Assembly (NCBI RefSeq): GCF_022605725.1
Contig: NC_065553.1
Span: 5,580,001 to 5,644,000, forward strand
Direction: 5' to 3'
DNA: 64,000 nucleotides
Source: Anthonomus grandis grandis
Taxonomy: Eukaryota > Arthropoda > Insecta > Coleoptera > Curculionidae
Shown: in pieces, positions 1 to 9,771 of the stretch
Layout of the letters: every line of letters begins with the position of its first letter
Position numbering within the stretch: position 1 is the first letter of the stretch
Notes under the pieces: model-generated
What the model was told of the DNA's origin: nothing
Seen by the model: only the letters and a program-made list of their open reading frames with translations
Databases searched by the model: none
Position numbers and translations under genes: made by a program

Positions 1-25
1 TATTTGATATTGAAGTATTATCCCT
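1..25 (-). CDS. Possible third exon of the C2H2 zinc-finger gene (runs off the left edge)
   Basis: On the minus strand a pyrimidine-rich TTAATTTCAG precedes position 25. The previous exon ends two bases into a codon (CG), and adding the A at 25 gives CGA, after which the frame stays open to the window edge. A competing acceptor, TTATTTTTCAG, lies about 25 bases upstream but leads quickly to a stop. Only eight full codons are visible, so this is a phase-consistent guess, not a demonstrated exon. Confidence 0.3.
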
Positions 26-228
26 CTGAAATTAATAAATGACTGAAAAATAATTGTATGAGCTTTATTTTTACACAATAAATGCAAATAATGATCTAAG
101 AGTCTCAAATTCAGGAGTCTATTTTCATAACACAAGTAAATACTTACTTTAAAATTATCTATATATGTACCAAATGCATAAGATAATATATTAATGTTTT
201 GATTTGAGATGATTTAAATATCACTTAC

Positions 229-375
229 CGAAATACATCTGGAGGAATGGATGGATTTAATTTTGGTATTAATATTGTAGGTTCCTCTTTAACAATTTCT
301 CCTGACTTTTCGTGCTGTTCTATGTGAATGTTCATAGTTGCTTCTTGAGTTGTCACAAACATACATTCTGAACAC
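229..375 (-). CDS. Exon 2 of a C2H2 zinc-finger protein gene
   Basis: Minus-strand exon bounded by a TTTAG acceptor (377-376) and a CG|GTAAGTG donor (GT at 228-227). Its first base completes the split lysine codon of exon 1, and the frame then gives a fourth zinc finger, C-x2-C-x12-H-x3-H, beginning CSECMFVTT. After the finger comes an acidic and proline-containing linker (EEPTILIPKLNPSIPP). Splice sites, reading phase and a finger of the same type as those in exon 1 all agree. The protein is probably nuclear and nucleic-acid binding; the ortholog is not recognised. Confidence 0.75.
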
Positions 376-444
376 CTAAATAGCATTGATAGTTATAATC
401 TTACTTACTGCAAGTATAAATCTAAGAAATTAACTAAGCCTTAC

Positions 445-1034
445 TTCAAAAGATCTGGAGCACCAATCTGAATGTTATGAGTTAACTTGTGTTGCCCCCA
501 CATTTCTGAATCAGTAGTCTCAAAGGTACAATAGTTTACTGGGCATTTAAGAACTGCTACATTAAGAATGGGTATAGTGGGAATGGTCAAATCTTGGGCC
601 CTAATACTGTTTACATGTTGTCTATCGAATGTTTCCGCCTTAGAGTTGAAGTGGTCTGCCTGCCCTAAAATGTACAGCTTACTATAGCTATCCTCATTAA
701 TATCAAAACCCTCTCTGTAAGCATTTATTGAGAACTGTGTATGAGTTGATAAATGTTCTTTATAACAGCTTTCCATGTCTGTTTCAAAATTACATTGTGA
801 GCACTGCATTATAATGGGTATTGAGTCTTTTATACTGCTATTCTGAGGTTTCCGGTAGGCCTGGTGGTCGTAAGATGGTGTGTTTCGCTTCTGGTGCTCC
901 ACCAGTATCTGCAAACTGTGATTTAGACTATTATGCTGCTCCAGGTAATATTCGTGGTTGGTGTAAAAGTTACAGTGGGAACATTTAAACGTTTCTACCG
1001 GGACCTGGCCATCGGCGTTATGGTTCTCTGACAT
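445..1034 (-). CDS. Exon 1 of a C2H2 zinc-finger protein gene (5' end, start codon)
   Basis: About 196 codons on the minus strand. The reading frame extends two codons further upstream (GTG AGA), but the first real ATG is at 1034 and is taken as the start. Three C2H2-type fingers are visible: one near residue 16 (FKCSHCNFYTNHEYYLEQH), one in the middle (MQCSQCNFETD...CYKEHLSTH), and one near the exon end with a wider cysteine spacing (CPVNYC ... HKLTH). A fourth follows in exon 2. The donor is GAA|GTAAGG at 445/444. Fingers this far apart, with no linker consensus between them, are more like insect orphan zinc-finger factors than tandem KRAB or ZAD arrays, and no ZAD domain is seen. The gene is head-to-head with pinin across about 1.7 kb. 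The specific identity is unknown. Confidence 0.8.
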
Positions 1035-1040
1035 TCTCAC

Positions 1041-2781
1041 GTTATTTCGAACATTTAATATACGAAAATTAATTTAAAAAAATGAAAAACGGAAACATTT
1101 TATTATTATAAGTTTAGCAGCTTTGTTTGTGTGGCCTTCGATGTCAACAAACATCTGTCTCTGTCAAGTCAACCGGTCTTTGCTGACACATCTAGTAACA
1201 GGAATAGAAGACTCTTAATACGCTGCAACCGTGTTGCTACAGCAAATATAATTTTTTTGTTTTTTTTTTTTAATTTAATTATATTGCTTTCGTGCTTCGT
1301 TTTCTTGATTACTTTTACTATATATAGTATCGGCTTGAGATACTGTCTGCAGTACACGTTTAAAGAAGTTAAGTCCGTCCCTGATCTGGTCTGTTGCTAT
1401 GTAGCACAAGCCATGCTGCCATACGTAATTGAGGGACTTCTGACCATAACCTCAAAGTTTTGATGTATGTGAAGATAGCGTCCGATTGATACCCAGCAAC
1501 CCCAATTCGCGAACGCAGCATATGTCGGTTGGCAGCGCCTATTTATAGTCCGCGCCCCTCTTTTACCAAAAAACTGTCGCTTGTAGAGGCACGCAATCAT
1601 CTAAAATCGGTTTAGATATGTATTATATATTATAGAAAAAAGTTTTATTCAAATTGTCCATGAATCTTCCATTGAGTTCCAGTTTTAGGTGGCCATGCAA
1701 TCTCGACTTGGGGCAGCAACTACTACACTAAGGCTCACTTCATATAAAATTATTAAGGATAATGACCTTCTCTATTACCTCTTTAACATTTTCGCATCTA
1801 AAAAAAAGCTTATTTTACCTCAAATAAGCCAAACAGCTATAGGAGTAGCAAGAAGTTACGAAATTAATAAATTTCTTAACTAGAGAGCTAGTATAGAGAA
1901 CTAGTTAAAAGAGCTAGTATACGGTCGATATTCATTCAGCGATAAATCGAGAACGCAGCATATGTCTTTCGCTAGCAACATATTTATAGTCCGCGCCCGC
2001 TGTTATTTAATCGATATAATGCATTCATAAGGAATGTTTAAAACTTTTTATCCAGATATTAACAATTACTATGTTGATACGGGAAATTAAACCACTTTAG
2101 CGGCTAAACCGGTTAATTAGAGATAATTCAGTTTGGCTAGTGTTTATGAAAGGGTTAAAAAAGGAATTCCACCTTAAAATTAAACAGCGGTTTACCGTTG
2201 CCAACTTAGGAATTAAAAATAAAGGTTGAGCTGATTAGTTAGTTTATTAGTTAAAAAGTTGTTTTTATTTCATAATTCTTTAACTTTTGCGACAATATAA
2301 GCACAATCACAACAAAATCAAAGAGGAAAAAAGCCGTCTCGGTTTTCAAATTTTTGTAAGTTGACAGCACTGAAAATTAATGTGAATTTGGATCTTCTCT
2401 CGTATACACGGAACCTTAATGCGTATTATGGTAAGATCAACCACATATTTAAAACGTTTTAAAATATTGATAATTAGTGACGCTAAAACCGCGTCTACAT
2501 GGGTTTTATCTTAATTCGCAATTCGCATTAACGATTGAGTGTAAACATGGTAAATGAATCGATTAAATAACAGCGGGTGCGGACTAATAAATTGATCGCT
2601 AGCACCGGATGTAAGTTGCGTTCTTGACATTTCCTAACAACCGTTCATGTCAAACTTGTCATTGTATCATTTTGTCAAATTTGACAGTTTTACGAAAAGT
2701 TTGTTGACGGAAATCTTGTAACCACATTTACAATTTGCACTTTTAATTACAGGCCGCGACTGCCCTATATTTAAACCCGAA
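1041..2781. other. Divergent intergenic region between the zinc-finger gene and pinin
   Basis: About 1.7 kb separating two divergent start codons, so it must hold both promoters. No convincing gene lies in it; a 110-codon open frame at 1131-1463 has low-complexity composition and no recognisable features. It contains three copies of a ~60-bp repeat (1511-1560, 1951-2015, and inverted at 2558-2623), described separately. A TTTTAATTACAG at 2741-2752, just 5' of the pinin ATG, could be the acceptor of a 5'-UTR intron. Confidence 0.5.
1951..2623. repeat. Inverted-repeat element (MITE-like) with ~65-bp arms, plus an extra arm copy at 1511-1560
   Basis: The segment 1951-2015 (GAACGCAGCATATGTC ... 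TTTATAGTCCGCGCCCGC ... ATCGAT) recurs in inverted orientation at 2558-2623 with substitutions. The best-conserved part is CCCGCTGTTATTTAATCGAT. A third, direct copy lies at 1511-1560. This arrangement fits a decayed non-autonomous DNA transposon. The arms could also be read as duplicated promoter motifs, because each contains a TATTTATAG followed by a GC-rich block. No target-site duplication was identified. Confidence 0.5.
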
Positions 2782-3255
2782 ATGGCGACAGAAATCTTAA
2801 AATCGTTCAGTCATCTGCAATCGGAACTAGAAGAGGCGAGAAGCAGCCTTAAGGGGGTCGATGAAAACATTAAGAAACTCATCGGTAGAGACCCCAACGA
2901 AATAACACCCCGCCAGCCCATAAAACGGACCCTGGAAGAGCCCAAGACGCGACAATCGTTTTCCAAATTCACCCGTTATGAAAGCGATGATAGTCCGAAG
3001 CCTAGACGAAACCAAAGTTCACTGTCAGTGTTTAAAAGGTTGTCTGATAAAGTACCTGATGATCATGTAAGACTACCTTCAAAGGGGCTGATAAGCAAAG
3101 TTATTGCAGCCCCTAAAGAAGTGCCTAGTAGGCAGGCTGTGCTTGATAAGCAAAATAAAGATGTAAAGTTTAAGGAGAGGAATAGGAGAATGTTTGGTGC
3201 CTTGTTAGGTACTTTACAGAGGTTTCAGCAAGAGGAGACTAAGTTAAAGAAGAAG
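2782..3255 (+). CDS. Pnn: Pinin, exon 1 (start codon to first intron)
   Basis: Begins ATGGCGACAG in a reasonable start context. Residues about 13-40 (LQSELEEARSSLKGVDENI, then KLIGRDPNE) match the N-terminal pinin/SDK domain, in which the human protein reads as a similar LEKAKESLKNVDENI segment followed by GRDPN. Near the exon end, KERNRRMFGALLGTLQRFQQEE matches the start of the pinin/SDK/MemA domain. The exon stops at AAG|GTAGGT (3255/3256). Reading through the donor gives unrelated sequence, which supports splicing. Pinin is a nuclear-speckle protein that associates with the exon junction complex and splicing factors; this is family knowledge. Confidence 0.93.
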
Positions 3256-3843
3256 GTAGGTTTTTTTCAAAATTTCAGACCTAAAATAAGCTTTATGAAA
3301 CAACATAAACCAACAACTAAACTCAATTTCAATATAAATTATTTTGTTGGAGACTGTTCTAAACTAATTTATATGGTTTTAGTAATAACTGATTTGCCCC
3401 AGACTAAACCAGATTACACTGTTAAAAGTGTATCTATCTGTCTTTGATTGATTATTACATGAATTTGTAATTTAGGAGTTTTTCAGTTATTATGTAAAGT
3501 TTTTATTAAGAAAATGCTATATTGCATTTAAGTCCATTAAAAGCAAACCCTTCTCAACTAGTTGGTGCTTCTTGTATTGTGTTAATTATTCAACTTTGGG
3601 AGGACAAACAACCCTATTGGTATATTTATCAATCATAGGTGGTCAATATTCATTAAACTAGAGCATATAGCATATCATATACGATTTTGTTTACACAGAT
3701 TACAGTAATATTCATGTAAGAGTTTTGAAATTAATACTCAAATAACATTTTTATTACAATTTTTTTTGACACCAAAAAAGTAAATTATTTTAAAAATTAA
3801 TCCAACAACCTTGTATACAAAATTTAGTTAGTTTTTATTTTAG

Positions 3844-4662
3844 GAAGATAAGAGGACCCAAATAGAAAAAAAAATTGAAGAACATGAAAAACAAGAAAAA
3901 GAAGAAATCAAAAAGGAGAGGCAAGAACTATTTTTAAACAGGAAAAAGAAGCAACAAGAAATCAGGATGATAGAACTGAAAATGCTCAGAATGAAAGAGT
4001 ATACTGTATGGGAACAGACACAGAAACCTAGAATGAATTTTATTATTTCCAAAGCAAAACCCCATATACACTACCTTCCTAGGAGGATGTGTGATAAAAG
4101 CAATGAATTACTGGACAAATCTAAAAAGAATATTGAAGAGCAAATTGAAAAACGGAGGAAAGAGGTGTTTGAAGAACTGAGCCACATAGAGGAAAGGATG
4201 AAGAAGAACTTTGAGTTCAGAAATCACATTGAAAAGAAAGAGGGAGAAGAGGAGGAACAGGAAAAAACTGGCGATAAACATGATCGGCATCAAAGTGATA
4301 GTGAACTGGATGAAGATGGAGATGCATTAATAACTACACTATCACCAGAGCATAAGCCACAAATTGAGGAAAAAGTAGCAGAGGAAAATCAAGAAACATC
4401 TAATAATCAGGAGGAAGAAAATAAAACTTTAAATCCTCAGGAGGCTTTTACAGAAGAAGATTCACAAAAAAATGAGACTCAGTTAGATGAACAAGTTGAT
4501 CCAGAAATTAATCATGAACTATCTAATAAAGTTGAGGAGCCAGTGGTGACTATAAAAGCAGAGGTGAACACTGATAACTGTCAAAACAGTGATACCACTT
4601 ACACAGCTGTCACTGAGGGTGATCAGAATACTTCTGTAGTGGAGAACAATGAAAGTATGTGA
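3844..4662 (+). CDS. Pnn: Pinin, exon 2 (rest of the protein to the stop codon)
   Basis: Acceptor TTTATTTTAG|GAAG at 3843/3844 keeps the frame of exon 1 after a 588-bp intron; together the exons encode 430 residues. The exon continues the pinin/SDK/MemA domain: a charged coiled coil (KRTQIEKKIEEHEKQEKEE), the RQELF and KQQEIR segments, then a FIISKAKPHIHYLPRRMC block equivalent to the family's KTKPHLFYIPGRMC signature. It then has a Glu/Lys-rich coiled coil and a highly acidic tail ending at TGA 4660-4662. Vertebrate pinin is about 700 residues with a Ser/Arg-rich C-terminus. That RS tail is absent here, and the length is nearer the shorter insect forms. Confidence 0.93.
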   Translation, partial: EDKRTQIEKKIEEHEKQEKEEIKKERQELFLNRKKKQQEIRMIELKMLRMKEYTVWEQTQKPRMNFIISKAKPHIHYLPRRMCDKSNELLDKSKKNIEEQIEKRRKEVFEELSHIEERMKKNFEFRNHIEKKEGEEEEQEKTGDKHDRHQSDSELDEDGDALITTLSPEHKPQIEEKVAEENQETSNNQEEENKTLNPQEAFTEEDSQKNETQLDEQVDPEINHELSNKVEEPVVTIKAEVNTDNCQNSDTTYTAVTEGDQNTSVVENNESM

Positions 4663-4826
4663 CGTATGGAGTATAGACACATAAACACTTGGGTTTCTAG
4701 GTTTAACCATTGAATGTTTTTTATGGTGTGTAAATGAATGTTTTCTTTTGTGATGTCTGGAAAATGATCCTATAATATTGTTTTAGGAAGCTTTTGCTAA
4801 GAATAGCAGATTGTTTTACAATTAGA

Positions 4827-4832
4827 AATAAA
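4827..4832 (+). terminator. Candidate pinin polyadenylation signal
   Basis: An AATAAA lies 165 bases past the pinin stop codon in AT-rich sequence and is the first canonical hexamer downstream. No cleavage site can be fixed from sequence alone. Confidence 0.45.
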
Positions 4833-6588
4833 TTTTCTAGCCTTGTAAATACATGCTCTTAAAAAGTTTCAATTGAAAGTTAGAAGTTATTTTTAATAAT
4901 AAGATGCAAATGATAATTATGAATTCAAAGAATATTAAAACCCACTTTCTTAAATACCTAAAACTGTTTTTTAGTGACCTATGATAATTTTTTGATTGAA
5001 TATTGTAGGTGTTCATGATATTACTAATCAAGCAGCAATAGATCTATCAATGTTATGGATGTTAATATCAATGTAATAGGGTTTTTTGGGCAAGAAAACT
5101 TAGTGTACATTATTTGTCATGTTTCCACCTGTACTTACAGGGTTATTCCATGAGTATTAGAAAAAAACATTAAGAGAAAGTTGACCCTTCCTGGCAAAAA
5201 AGATTCTGATTTCAAAAATATAGTATGTAAACATTTAATCACACCATTTTAGAGTAATTTAAGCTTTAGCTTTTTAAACACTATTTTTTGAATATTGTTG
5301 GTATTTTACATTATAATTACTTTTTTCCTTATATGCCTTTTATTTGAATTAAGGATTTATTATAGTGGGTTATCAACGGCTTAGTCATGGATTGCATAAA
5401 CGTCATTGTAAGATTTTTAACGTTTATATGTTTTGAAAAAAGACAAACTTGAAATAGTTTGTGTTTTTTTATTCCAACAAAAATATGACCAAATTAATTA
5501 GTTACTTATTTTGGTGGGTATTACATCACTAGCACAGTAAATATCAATAAAGAAGACAACATATGCTTAACAGATGAAAAGTAATTATACAAGCCAGTAA
5601 ACTGAAAAAACTAAATACTTTAGGAAAACAGCATATAACACTTAACAGTATACAAAAATTGAATTGACTCAAAAGCAGCCGAGATTTCAAGCTCACAACT
5701 TCAAAGTATATGCTACAGGCAAGAGAGAATTTAATGGAGAGTTTATACAGGGTGTCCCGTTGAACTTGTGAAACCTTTTAACTGGGGTTAGGTATTCCTA
5801 TGGGCTATCGAATATGTCATTATATGACCTTAGTGAAATGTTTACAGTTTTCGAGTTATAAGAGAATTTTAAAGTTTTTCAAAGATTCTGACCAAATTTT
5901 TTCAAAAAATCTAAACTACGCCAGTGACAATATCTGTCTAACTTTAATAACTTTACAATATTGTCCAATCATAAAATGCCTTATGAGTAATCACTTTTTC
6001 AAAGTTCTTCTTTATTGTGGAAATAATACAGAGAGGTCCCAGGATTATTGCTTTTTCACTTAATTACTATTTGTTTTGCTCTTATACTGTAAGAGAAATA
6101 ATGAATGTTTTATCGTGGCCATCGGTTTAAAAACTTCCCAATTTCATAATGGTGAAAAAATATGCTTATCTCATAAAAAAGTCATGCTTTTTGCTATACT
6201 ACGAAACATTCTTTTAGAAACAGTTAATAATACGGAAAACTAAAAACTATATTTGCATTAAAAATCACATCTATTTTTTAATGCCTAAAAAACAAGAAGG
6301 ATTTTTTGTGTAAGACATTTGTCTCTATATAGGTTATAGGTTTCTGTGTTTATCAAGCAAAAATGTAAGACCTCATTACAAATCAAACCTGCCAACATCC
6401 GACTACCTCTGGAATTCAAACAAATTATTTGTTCGAGAAAACAATTAAATTCAAACTTGTCCAGTTTCTTTTCAATATCCTACCTAACTTTAATTTTCCT
6501 TTTATTGAAACTGAAAAGAACGAAAAAACCTATTTATTGAATAAAAAGACCTAATTTAAACCAATGATTCGGTAGTCAATTCTACTAT
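4833..6588. other. Intergenic AT-rich sequence with a mariner-type terminal fragment
   Basis: No host gene is seen. At about 5750 the string TACAGGGTGTCCCG appears, the typical outer end of many insect mariner/Tc1-like and MITE families; a related TACAGGGTGTCCTG opens the mariner at 10827. The following few hundred bases carry no transposase motif, so this is probably a solitary terminal-repeat or MITE fragment whose other end I cannot place. Small open frames at 5800-6063 and 6346-6540 have no coding character. Confidence 0.35.
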
Positions 6589-6592
6589 CGTT

Positions 6593-9273
6593 CTGTACCT
6601 TGGTAGAAAAAGGGCCAATGTCCAAATTTCCTATATTTGAGTTATAGGCATAGGAAGTTAGTTTATTAATGACTTAACATTATTGAAAAGGCCAAAGTCC
6701 AAAATACTTGTGTTTTAGCAAAATAAACAAAATACACAAAGGCCTATGTCCAATTCTAGTTAAAAGAAAAAAGGCCAATCTCTGGACTTAGGCCTTTTTA
6801 ATATATTAGAAGAATAAATTAAATGGCCAAAGTGGTCCAATATTGACATTGGCCCTTTTGTATTATTTTATTTAGGAGATTGGCCTTAAGATTTTAATGC
6901 GTACCTAGTTTTTATAACCTCAAATTTTTAGTGTAATTTATTATATTATTAGTAAACTGTGTTCTGTGTTTGAATAACGTTAAATTATCAAAATGAGCAA
7001 AAGGACCCTGGAAATTTTGCAGAGATGACTGAGAAAAAACGTGTAAGGAATGAAAAAAGTTGGATGGAAAATGAAAGAAGGGATCGCAAAGGAAAAGAAT
7101 ATAAGACAAAAAAAGGAATCCTACAAAGGGCAAAAGAGCTAAAGGAGCCATGCGAATGTATACTAAAATGTTGGCAGAAAATGTGAAGATGTCCAAATGC
7201 AGAATCTATTTAGAGATTTCTACAATTTATTAAGGCATGGTCAAGATCAGTTTATAGCAGAAACTATTAAGGAATGTGCAAAATTTAGAGAACGACAAAG
7301 AAAATCAGCTGATAAGCAAATTAAACCTAGTCGAAGAAACTTTTCAAGAAAGTACTTTCTCATAAATGAAGATCACAAGAATTTGGAGGTTTGTCAGAAA
7401 ATGTACCTAAATACTTTTGATTTGACCCTTAAAAAAGTGAGAGTAATTGTCGAAAAAAAAAGATTAAATGATTTAAATATTTGCTCTTCAGACGGTCGGG
7501 GAAAACATCAAAATCATAATAAAGTTACCGAGGAAAAAAGAGATTTTATTAAATCACATATTAATAGTTTTCCTACATACAGCAGTCATTACTCTAGAGA
7601 GAGGACATCAAAAAAATATTTAAGTCCCGATCTTTCAATTGCCCAAATGTATCGACTTTACATTCAGTATTGCGAGGAACAAAACATAAGCTCCGAAAAA
7701 GAGTCACTTTACAGACAGATTTTTAATGAAGAATTCAACTTATCATTTCATGCCCCTGCGAACGACACTTGCTTTAAATGTGACAGTTTAAATGTAAAGT
7801 TAAAGACATTTGATGGTAAAAATCTTACAGAAGAAGAAGAAACAACTAAAATTGAAATGTTGGAACAAAGAAACGCTCACTTAAACCTCTCTGAAATGGC
7901 TTACAAACTTAAGTCACTAGATAAAGAAAACAGCAAGAAAGACATCAAATTTGTTGTTGCATCGTTCGACCTACAAAAGTGCTTACCTACACCATATTTG
8001 CGTAATGGCGTTTCTTTTTATAAAAGACAACTCTGGACTTATAATTTAACTGTTCATCAGACTTCAACTGCCGGCAATTTGGGAATTTGCTTTTTATGGG
8101 ATGAGACAATTGCTGCTCGTGGAGGTCAAGAAATTGCTTCATGCATCCGAAAATACATCTTGTCATTACCAAAGGAAACGGAAGTTTTAAATCTTTATAG
8201 TGATTCATGTTCGGGGCAAAACAGAAATATTTTTATGTGTACTATGATGAGCTATATCTTGAAAGAATGTCAAGATCTAGGACATAATTTGCAAGAAATC
8301 AACCACAAATTTATGGAGCCTGGTCATACTCATATGAAGGTCGACAAAATCCATGCAGCAATCGAAATATGCAAGAAAAAAACGACTGCTGAAATAGAAG
8401 TCCCCCATGACTGGACTAATTTTATAAGAACTGTGCGCCGAAATCCACCCCTACAAGTTAAGGAAATGTTACAAAAAGACTTCCTAAATTTTAACAGCTT
8501 TTGACGGAAAAATTGGTTCATAGAAAAAAAAAATAAGATTGCTGAAGTTGTTCCGTGGATGCGGATTAAATGGATGAAGTTCTCCGTTGAACACCAGTTT
8601 CAGATTTTTTACAAAACGAGCTTTAACGATAGTAAAGAGTTTAAGGTTGTTGACCTGAGAAGAGGTTCTGTACGAAACCGGCCTACGATTCTGGATACTG
8701 ATGTGCCTAAACCTATAAATCAAGAACCTTTACCATTGGCAGATCTTAAAATCAAAGATTTGTTGCCTTACATTAGCGATTATAACAAACCATTTTATGA
8801 GAACTTATAAAGAACTTCCGACTTAAATGTTGAAGATATAAAAGACCCTGAGCATGAAGAAAATAACTAACTTTCTCTGTTATTTTAGCGTAGGTATCAT
8901 AGGCAGTAAAGATTTATGGCCACAAAAAATTAATTTTCTAATGCTAAAAAATACGAATTTCGTGTACAAATAAAGATTATTTTCGTAATTGCGATTATTT
9001 TATTGTAGCAAAAAGGCCGATGTCCATTAGCTTTTTAATACCGCCTTGGCCAATGTCCGCGCTTAGGGGCCAATGTCCATTTTTTTTGAAATTTAGAAGA
9101 CTAACAATACATTTTCAAAAAGAATCCCTCCTTAAGATTTAAAATCCCAAAAATAAGTAAAGTAGGAAAAAAGGGTCACAATTTATAAAAATATAAAGTC
9201 AATCCATCTCATTAACCCTGTTTTTCTCAAAACAGCTGAAATGGACATTGGCCTTTATTCTACCAAAGTACAG
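6593..9273 (+). mobile_element. Sola-like DNA transposon, copy 1 (2681 bp, complete ends)
   Basis: The left end CTGTACCTTGGTAGAA and the inverse of the right end, CTGTACTTTGGTAGAA, form terminal inverted repeats. The element is bracketed by a perfect 4-bp duplication CGTT (6589-6592 and 9274-9277). Both subterminal regions carry many variants of GGCCAATGTCC in both orientations (for example near 6612, 6690, 6741, 6775, 6845, 9010, 9046, 9066 and 9243), likely transposase-binding sites. It encodes one broken transposase (7025-8810). The 4-bp TSD and transposase motifs suggest the Sola superfamily; Chapaev- or Academ-type elements are alternatives. A second copy lies at 27929-30628 in the opposite orientation. 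Confidence 0.88.
7025..8810 (+). pseudogene. Sola-like transposase, broken, copy 1
   Basis: The main open stretch, 7197-8504 (435 codons), holds a CFKC cysteine pair, a core VVASFDLQKCLPTP block, LYSDSCSGQNRNIF (probable catalytic Asp) and MEPGHTHMKVDKIHAAIE. An N-terminal piece at 7025-7186, rich in Lys and Cys (EPCECILKCW), is in a different frame, so at least one frame change separates them. The C-terminal 83 residues (8559-8810, WMRIKWMKFSVEH ... YNKPFYENL) are in the same frame as the main stretch but cut off by the TGA at 8502-8504. The arrangement Cys cluster, DDE-like core, short C-terminal block matches the paralogous element at 20286-22646. Confidence 0.85.
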
Positions 9274-9631
9274 CGTTATCAAGGTACAACTTTCCGCAAT
9301 CAGAATAGCGAAGAGAAACGTTGCATATCCTCCCTACCTGATTGCTTCTGCACTTTTTTTACGATTATATTATATTGTCATCCTCAGAGTTTTTAAACCT
9401 ATTGCACAATTTACATATTGGTTGTGTCAGATAAATTTCGATTTTCTAGACAGTAATAATGCTAGCGACGTATCAACTGACAACATTCAAATAATTGAAC
9501 ATATCGAAACAGACAAACTACATTCTTTTAAAAACATACACGTGTATTTTATTCTTAAACAAAATCCTGATAAAAATAATCACAGTCTTAGTAATATGTA
9601 CAAATCTTTAAAAAAATGTCTATAAACGTAA

Positions 9632-9637
9632 TTTATT
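9632..9637 (-). terminator. Candidate PNPT1 polyadenylation signal
   Basis: On the minus strand an AATAAA begins six bases after the PNPT1 stop codon. If used, the 3' UTR would be extremely short. The Sola-like element's right end lies only about 360 bp further downstream. Confidence 0.4.
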
Positions 9638-9642
9638 TCTGT

Positions 9643-9771
9643 TTAAGAAGCTTTAGCGGCAGTTAGAACTTTTCTAGACAGTCTCATGAGGCCTGAAACT
9701 GGATCTCTTCCAAAATATTTCACTTGCAGCTCCTGACCGACTTCTAGACCCAAAGCTGACGGATGACCCAC
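9643..9771 (-). CDS. PNPT1: PNPT1 exon 8 (end of S1 domain, stop)
   Basis: Residues about 707-748. The CATTTTAG acceptor precedes 9771 and the frame reads VGHPSALGLEVGQELQVKYF, then GRDPVSGLMRLSRKVL, the second half of the S1 domain. It ends LTAAKAS and TAA at 9645-9643. The RLSRK ending is typical of PNPase S1 domains. Confidence 0.95.
   Translation of the reverse strand: MGHPSALGLEVGQELQVKYFGRDPVSGLMRLSRKVLTAAKAS

Noticed and set aside
1131..1463. 110-codon open frame with a hydrophobic middle
   Set aside because: Low-complexity Phe/Leu/Ile run produced by poly-T sequence; no signal of a real protein and it lies in the shared promoter region.
9248..9625. 125-codon open frame between the Sola-like element and PNPT1
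   Set aside because: It begins inside the transposon terminal repeat, crosses the TSD and has no recognisable motif; a chance frame.
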